Assembly (NCBI GenBank): GCA_018417955.1
Contig: JACTVC010000001.1
Coordinates: 2,852,001 to 2,916,000 of the forward strand
Reading direction: 5' to 3'
Origin: Laccaria trichodermophora
Taxonomy: Eukaryota > Basidiomycota > Agaricomycetes > Agaricales > Hydnangiaceae
DNA length: 64,000 bases
Under the pieces are notes generated by a model. That model searched no databases. It worked only from the letters and a program-made list of their open reading frames with translations, and was not told the DNA's origin. Shown piece by piece: positions 57,921 to 64,000 of the stretch (position 1 is the first letter of the stretch; each line of letters opens with the position of its first letter). Position numbers and translations under genes: made by a program.

Positions 57921-58079
57921 AATAAGGTCTTAAAGCGCAACTTATAGAAGATTAGGGCAGAAGATTTGGGCAAAGTAGATAGGCGAGAGGAACCAATAGA
58001 TATGAGGTCACAGCCCCAGTGACGCGTAACGATATTGCATGTGCATAATGTTACATTCATTTTTCACCCAAGTAACACA

Positions 58080-60927
58080 CTACCCTTGACCCTCCTCACC
58101 TCCATATGCATTACTCTTATGTTTCGGTGTGAAGCTCCACGTCTCCGGAGCAGGTCCCAAGAACATCTCAGACACCTTCACCCAATCCTGACTGTCCGGA
58201 CTTGAAAGGAGTGTTTCTGCAAAAGAAGACAATTAGCGTTCGCGGAACATGAGAAACCCCCAGTGAACATACCAAGCTCACTACGCCCACGGAAAGCAGG
58301 TGCACGATCGTTTATCCTCCCTGGTAGGCACTCCAAGAGACCAATAGGTACGTAGCGGTACTGGAAGGATAGGGCTTCGCATAGGTAACGGCGTGTTGCG
58401 TTCACACCCGCTGTGTCAGACCCGAAATGGCTAAGAACGTATCAATCAGTTCCTCCACAACAAGACGGAAGATATGGACGAACTTGAGGCCGTATTCAGC
58501 GTACTGCAGGTAGTGCAAAGAGAGGTCAGTTGGGATATCTATCAAGAAGAAAGCAGAGCCACTTGCGTTTCTGATCAGCTCTAAGCGCTCTCTTGCACTT
58601 ATATCCCACTCCCGACGTTCCTTGATTTCCGTAAAAATCCACGGTTTGATCAGAGCTCCTCGTCCGACCATAATACCATCCACTCCCGTCTTCTCGACGT
58701 TTGTCCAGTAGTCGTATGACGAGAAACAGTCACCTCCACCAAATATTGGTACAGGGGGCACTAAAGGGGAGCATCAGTAAAACACAGAGACAGAATTGAA
58801 TGAGCACATACGATCCTCATCCGCTTCCTGTGCACGAACAGCCTGAACACACTCCTTGATGTAATCCCAATCCGCCAGTTTGGTATAACGCTGTTGTCTT
58901 GTCCGCCCATGAAGCTATTAGTAGCAATGAGCAAGCAATACGGTCGGAAAAGTAGATAGGCCAAATTACCGTGATACAACCCGCATTCCACTCCGTAGAC
59001 AACCTCGGCATCAGCTTATGAGCTGTATTCTTCCCGTCTTTCACCCCCGTTCTCAGCTTAACCGTAACAGGAATCTCTCCCAACGCCTTATTCATCCCAA
59101 TCAAGATCTTCCCCAACTTCCCCACCGTATCAAGCACTGAAAAGGAACATGAGCCACACCCAAAAGTAAGGCTACGAAGGAAAACGTACAAGCAGACCCA
59201 CTCCCCGTTCTAAAAACAAGATCTATCGGACACCCACAATTCACATCTACAAAGTCGATGCCGCCCGCACATTCCTTCGCGATCACTTCAGCTGTTGGTA
59301 CCAAATTGGCGGGCTTGTTGCCTGCAACTTGGACTCCAAAAATCGACTCTGAAGGATGCCTTCGAACGAGTGACCACTCTTCTTTTGAGCCCGCCAAAAA
59401 CGAGTTTGCGAGTCCCACTTAAACACCATGGTCAGTTTTGCTATTTGTTTCACTCAAAAAAACCAGGACATACTTTCCCCGCAAGTGATTTCAGCTCCCA
59501 ATTGTACGCAAAGTCGACGGAAAGGCTGTAAGGAGGATGGGTCATCCGAGTTAACACAACAGAAATCCAGTATCGACTTACGAGATTCCCGACAGTAGTT
59601 AAAGGTGCCAAATCTACACTCCCAAAAGCTCAGCCAGCCTCCAAATAGAAAAGGTACACATACAAGTTTTCCCTGCCCAGCGCAATCTCTTCTTCTCTGC
59701 GAATCGAGTAGGAACATCAGGTGAATCCTGAGCCGACATAACTTCATCTGTTCCGGTTCGAGTTTCAATGATCTCCTCAACGGTAGGCTTCTCCGATTGT
59801 GGTTTCTTAGCATCAAGGTCCACCTCCATATCCTGCACAGGCTCCTCAACAACCGAATTCTCGTCCGGGACAGTTTTTGGTTTGCTTTCCTTCGCTTCTG
59901 CATCTTGCAGTTCCTTCAAATACTCTTTGGCGATGGGGAACCCGTACTTTCCATATTATACATAAGCATTCCAACCATAAAAAAAAGAGGGGAAATCAAC
60001 CTTTTTCGTCCTCAACAGTTTTTGCGCCTCCGGCCCTATGAAGTTCACTTCATGCGCCGTCAACGCAGAACGAGCTTTCTTGTCTTCGTCTCCCAGCAAG
60101 ACGACGTTCCCTTCCTCGTCTGTACGTACGTGGCCTCCAAGAAAACGGCATTTCAATCCGTATCTAGTGAATCAGTGTCAGCCAAATTTAAAAGCCTCAC
60201 TAGAAGGGCAAAGACATACCTGCACTCCCCTGTCTCCGCAAAAACAGGACACACAGTACCCATATCAAGACTCGGATACTTCGGATGCGGAATCGCACTT
60301 GCCATACGAACATTGAAAGGCGGCTCCTCCGATATCTCATCAACGCTGGGAACACGCAGATCCGCAGGTTTAGCAGCGAGGTAGGCATCAACGTCATGCG
60401 TAAATCTGCATCTACACAGAAAAAGAACGAAAAAACTCCTTTCAGCATATTCGTACGGAAAGAAAAGCAAAGCGAAAACACACCCATCCCCAAATTCACA
60501 TCCACCCCCATTGGCGATCTTCCAACACAACTCAAGCTCATCCCTCACTTTCCCAAACCTCCGCCCCTTATTCGCACCCCTCGCAGCTTTCTTTTGTTCC
60601 TTCGTCATAGCTTTGCGAGTGGGTGCGCCGGGCCTTGCACTCCCCTCTTCGTTTGCACGCGCATTGCCATCGCGAGTATATCCACGCGAGGTAGTACCCT
60701 CTGCCGCGTCGTCATCTGGCACGGGGAGGTTGGGCGGTTTGATCGAGACCAGGTATCTGAAGTGAATGAGTGGGTTGTTAGCAAGGGTGACTCGTTAGTA
60801 GTAGACCGTAACTTGGAGCTTACTCTGCTTTAACTGGAGCCGTTCCCGCTGGGTAACTTATCACCGGGATAGACTGAGCCTGCGGTTCGGGTTTCATCGT
60901 AGGCAGAGCCTGCAATCCGGTTTGCAT
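58080..60927 (-). CDS. DUS3: tRNA-dihydrouridine(47) synthase [NAD(P)+]
   Basis: An intron-rich gene with start [16 protein letters not shown] and a basic N-terminus ([20 protein letters not shown]). Two CCCH-type zinc-finger regions follow ([15 protein letters not shown] ... [20 protein letters not shown] ... CRFLGGH), as in fungal Dus3. The flavin-dependent TIM-barrel follows: [43 protein letters not shown] (catalytic Cys), [30 protein letters not shown] text and [32 protein letters not shown] and a C-terminal helical domain ([20 protein letters not shown]) complete it. It reduces U47 in the tRNA variable loop, and in human and yeast also some mRNA uridines. Exon borders from family alignment by memory. 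Confidence 0.9.
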
Positions 60928-61083
60928 GTTTTTGGTGAAGGAAAGATTAGATGAGATTTTAGTTGCCGATTTGGTCAATGTCGGTGATCGAAAGCAAAAA
61001 AGTTATTGCCTCCAAATTGCCTCAATATTGCCTCCACATTTTGATCACATCACAGAACATTCCAAGTAATACTCTTCGAAAAT
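60928..61083. other. Short intergenic region
   Basis: About 156 bp between DUS3 and the caspase-like gene, both on the minus strand. Nothing recognised. Confidence 0.4.
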
Positions 61084-62679
61084 CTATGGTACAGAATCAA
61101 GTGTGCCACCAGTAAACTCACAACAATCCTTCAAAGTCTCCTTCCACTTCTTCGCATCTAGCGTAGGTTCCCCAGCAGCTTCCCAGACTCTTGCAAGCCA
61201 TCCTGCAACACCCTTCCACAGCGTGTTGAATTGCAATACATGGAGATTCCAGAAAAGGTAGCCGTGGTGCGCCGCCCGAGCTTGTAGACTCAAGTTGTGG
61301 TCCTGCTGTCGCTGTTCGTCGAAGGGGTAGCCAACTGTTATGACAGCATCTTGCCATCCCAGCTTTCGAGCAATGCTGCATGCGAGGAACCGGTAATCGT
61401 GCCTCTGCCTGAGAACTTTCAGGGTCTCAGCTTTCTCCTCAGCTGTAAGTGACCCATAAAGATGGTGTTGATCGTTGACAAGAGCATTGCAATTGCGGAC
61501 AAGGCAGACTTCGCTGGGAGTCTCTGGTGGTGCAAATTGAAGGTGGTCCCTAGCAAGGCTGAGGAGCACCTTTTCATTTTCATTTTGCAGGTTTGGCAAT
61601 GAGTCACCACCAGAGGCAGGTACGGCTTGAGATGATGGTGGCTGAACATCATTCTGCGGAATGGTCGGAGAGCTTGTAAGATCACTGGCCAACAAGAGTT
61701 TCCAAAAAGTATCATCTTCCCGACGTGGGGAGATTGGGAAATCGGTTTGTCCCATGTCATCTTGCAGTTGATGCAACCATTTTAATACTTCTGAGGTACG
61801 CTTGTGCGGCAGCAAGGGCATCAGATGTCGCTGTTCCTGACGAGGGGGCCCAAAGTGTTCATGCAGGTTGGCATGCTCTGCTAAGAGGGCTCTGGTGAAG
61901 AGCCCACCACGAAAATGGCCAGAGTCCGACTCCGCAATTGACACTGCTTCGTGATCTACTCCAGGCGCAATAAGAGTCCATCGCTCGCTTTTCCAGGAGT
62001 CTGAAAAGCCAGTAGTAGTTATAAGGTAAACTTTGGCGACACAATCCTCTAAAACACACTCCAGTTCAGCTGGATGGAGGGTGATGCAATTATATGCATT
62101 GCCCAAAAATACAACTCCCATATCTGAACCACGTCCACAGATTACAAGAAATAAGGTATCACGAGAATTAAGCCAAGGAACACAGTCCCGTATGCGCTGA
62201 AGGTAAGCGCAGCGGAATTCTACGAGTTTTCTGATTTTTCCGACTGGCTCCACTGCATCGAAGATTTGTTCAAACGGTGGTGGTTCGAAGATTATCCCGT
62301 TGCTGGATGGGTCCCCAAGCAGAAAACCAGGGCCGTTACGGATCTCTTCACCACAAAACCACGAGCTATTCTCTTCTAGACAGTCAAGCAGGGCATAGAG
62401 CGCCACGAAGTCCGTGACTTGCCAGTGATTGGGCCTGAGCGCGGTCGAAGCCAGTAGCTCGATGACAGAGCGTCGAGTATCCCCTGTTACCTCTGAACTA
62501 TCGGAGGCAAGGGTGATGTGATACATGGAATCACTTTGCGCAATCGGTCGGCAATTGTTACTGGAGACCGGGGTGATGTTGATGCTATACGCGAAATCGC
62601 TTTCCCCGGTCGGTTGGCAATTGTCATTGGAGGCCATAGAGGTATGATATGCGGAAACGCCTTCAAGTTCAATGGTCAA
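61084..62679 (-). CDS. Caspase-like-fold protein of basidiomycetes, probable catalytic dyad lost
   Basis: A single exon of 531 aa. The central part reads SRDTLFLVICGRGSDMGVVF, LHPAELECVLEDC, VYLITTTGFSDSWKSERWTL and SDSGHFRGGLFTRALLAEHA. I recognise the layout of caspase-like (C14-like) domains, in which the first motif normally has Gly-His-Gly and the second Ser/Thr-Cys-Phe-Ser. Here His is Arg and Cys is Gly, so both dyad positions are changed. The N-terminal 60 residues contain three imperfect repeats of the type Cys-x-Pro-x-x-x-Ser-Asp-x-x-Tyr. The C-terminal third is helical and unassigned. Function unknown; a non-catalytic regulator is possible. Start at 62,679 is the first in-frame Met. 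Confidence 0.6.
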   Translation of the reverse strand: MTIELEGVSAYHTSMASNDNCQPTGESDFAYSINITPVSSNNCRPIAQSDSMYHITLASDSSEVTGDTRRSVIELLASTALRPNHWQVTDFVALYALLDCLEENSSWFCGEEIRNGPGFLLGDPSSNGIIFEPPPFEQIFDAVEPVGKIRKLVEFRCAYLQRIRDCVPWLNSRDTLFLVICGRGSDMGVVFLGNAYNCITLHPAELECVLEDCVAKVYLITTTGFSDSWKSERWTLIAPGVDHEAVSIAESDSGHFRGGLFTRALLAEHANLHEHFGPPRQEQRHLMPLLPHKRTSEVLKWLHQLQDDMGQTDFPISPRREDDTFWKLLLASDLTSSPTIPQNDVQPPSSQAVPASGGDSLPNLQNENEKVLLSLARDHLQFAPPETPSEVCLVRNCNALVNDQHHLYGSLTAEEKAETLKVLRQRHDYRFLACSIARKLGWQDAVITVGYPFDEQRQQDHNLSLQARAAHHGYLFWNLHVLQFNTLWKGVAGWLARVWEAAGEPTLDAKKWKETLKDCCEFTGGTLDSVP

Positions 62680-63279
62680 TGGGGGGCAAATTGTCTGAAG
62701 CGAGGGGTTGTCAGGATGCGCAGAAACACGGAAAATGTTCGGAAGTACTTTGTTGGTTTCGTTGAAAGCTGCCAGAGGCCTGTTGCGAGGATACTATAAC
62801 AAGGTCCAGGATCTTTTGAATTGGAGTCGGGACGGGGAGGTAGGGAAAGACTCCAGAGGCAACAGAGAAAATTCAGAGTTTGAGACCAATTGGGTTTCAA
62901 ATATATGTCTCATATTGGTCCGAGTGGAATGGCAGAAAGAGGGGAGACGTTCTGTTTGAGGCTATGATCATGATCGTTTGAAAGCAAAATTGATGTCACA
63001 AGCCCTCGCACCTTGCATTCCTCCGCAGGTAAAAACCAAATTCTACAAACATAGATACGTTAAAATCTATATCTACGTAGACGAGCTCGTGATCGAAAAC
63101 AAAAAACTGATATGTACTTGAATTGTAAAAAAGTATATAGAGTGCAAGCTGTCGTAAGTAACCAGCGTAACATTAACCGGTGCGTAAAAAGAACAACAAG
63201 TCATCGCATGCAAGTTAATAGATAGCAAATCGGGGTCGTCATTAAAACTCATATTCAAAAGCCAATCATCGCGTCCCCT
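62680..63279. other. Intergenic region
   Basis: 600 bp between the caspase-like gene's start and the LCB2 stop. Short frames without content; the promoter of the caspase-like gene must lie here. Confidence 0.4.
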
Positions 63280-64000
63280 CTACATCCCCGCCAACTCAAC
63301 AGCACTCCCCAAAACCCTCTCAACACCCCACCTCTCCCTCTTCCCCAACCCATGCTTCAAATCAAGCACATCCCCAATCTCATCACAAGCCCTCAACACA
63401 CAATCCACATCCTCCTTCGTATGCGCAGCACTCACGCAAAACCTCACCCGGCTCGTCACAAGCGGCGTAGCAGGGTACGCAACCACAACCACTATAATAG
63501 GCGTTTGGCGGTCTTTCATCATCCGGTGGAACATGTTCATTTTTCCCGGGTTGAAAAGAAGGAGGGGGACGATGGGGGAGGAGGGGTGCCCGTAGGTTAT
63601 GAAACCTAGTTTGATTAACCCGTTGTGCAGGTAGCGAGAGTTGAAGGCGAGCCGGCGGAGCCGGGTGGATCCTTCTGAGCCCGATGCGAGGGAAGGAGGG
63701 AGTTGGATCCAGGGAGGAAGGCTGTTATGAGGTGCTGGGCCTGGGTGTTGGTACTCTTCTGCTGGAACCGACGTAGAGGACGACGGAGAATGTGTGATAC
63801 GCAACGTCCCTGATGAGGGGGTAGAAGGGACAGCGATACCCATGATGCTAGCCATACTTGCAACGACTTGCGTCAGCACAGGGGGCGTCATCGCTTCTGC
63901 GTAGGCACCAGAGTGTCCATGTACGCGAAGCCTGTCGATGAGCGTCTTGTTTCCGGCGATGTACCCTCCAGCTGCACCAAAGGATTTTGTGAAGGTTCCC
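63280..64000 (-). CDS. LCB2: Serine palmitoyltransferase subunit 2, C-terminal part (runs off the window)
   Basis: The minus-strand frame enters the window at GTFTKSFGAAGGYIAGNK, whose Lys is the expected pyridoxal-phosphate ligand. It continues with LIDRLRVHGHSGAYAEAMTP, a Ser/Pro-rich insert (about 70 residues) and RRLAFNSRYLHNGLIKLGFI. Then YGHPSSPIVPLLLFNPGKM, TPLVTSRVRFCVSAAHTKED and the stop at 63,280. LCB2 pairs with LCB1 in the ER membrane and joins serine with palmitoyl-CoA, the first step of sphingolipid synthesis. No intron in this part. The Ser/Pro-rich insert is long but in frame. The N-terminal half lies outside. Confidence 0.92.
   Translation of the reverse strand, partial: GTFTKSFGAAGGYIAGNKTLIDRLRVHGHSGAYAEAMTPPVLTQVVASMASIMGIAVPSTPSSGTLRITHSPSSSTSVPAEEYQHPGPAPHNSLPPWIQLPPSLASGSEGSTRLRRLAFNSRYLHNGLIKLGFITYGHPSSPIVPLLLFNPGKMNMFHRMMKDRQTPIIVVVVAYPATPLVTSRVRFCVSAAHTKEDVDCVLRACDEIGDVLDLKHGLGKRERWGVERVLGSAVELAGM

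Overview
This window is nuclear DNA of a filamentous basidiomycete, most likely a mushroom-forming agaricomycete. The flanking genes are compact and intron-rich: most introns are about 45-65 nt, with GT donors, AG acceptors and CTAAY-like branch sites. The gene families also fit: F-box proteins with an N-terminal coil, short heme-thiolate peroxidases, a DUF7587 protein, LCB2 and fungal DUS3. I see no rRNA, tRNA, CRISPR array or prokaryote-type operon.

Layout. (1) About 1-21.3 kb is a gene-dense left arm. In order it holds a partial F-box gene (-), a Yip1-domain Golgi protein (-), two tandem APC-family permeases (+,+), two tandem heme-thiolate peroxidases (-,-), a DUF4743/Nudix hydrolase (-), an F-box protein (+), mitoribosomal protein mS33 (-), a TcdA/Tcd-type tRNA t6A dehydratase (+), a class I O-methyltransferase (+) and a DUF7587 membrane protein (-). 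(2) About 21.5-51.1 kb is a 30-kb transposon island. It holds a 5'-truncated Copia pol with its LTR, two Gypsy gag/protease fragments, a MULE remnant, a Tc1/mariner transposase remnant, a 679-bp perfect foldback element nested in one Gypsy gag, two non-autonomous elements with 8-bp target duplications (hAT type), other inverted-repeat elements, tandem repeats and low-complexity DNA. One small gene-like zinc-finger/PHD locus lies inside it. (3) About 51.2-64 kb is a gene-dense right arm: an F-box/LRR protein (-), a PC-esterase/Cas1-like type II membrane protein (+), a USP-fold protein without visible catalytic residues (-), tRNA-dihydrouridine synthase DUS3 (-), a caspase-like-domain protein also without its dyad (-), and the C-terminal part of serine palmitoyltransferase LCB2 (-).

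Main observations. The island is strongly depleted of CpG; 30,582-32,672 contains none. Nine of the ten premature stops in the Copia frame are TGA, several at positions where Arg (CGA) is expected. Both point to long-term CpG cytosine methylation and deamination. Repeats that keep their CpGs (the hAT-type element at 39.9 kb, Gypsy copy B, the zinc-finger locus) look younger or protected. In the left arm, a segmental duplication copied the permease 3' end together with the peroxidase gene, leaving a truncated permease tail between the two peroxidases. The permease/peroxidase block is a plausible lineage-specific transport and oxidation cluster.
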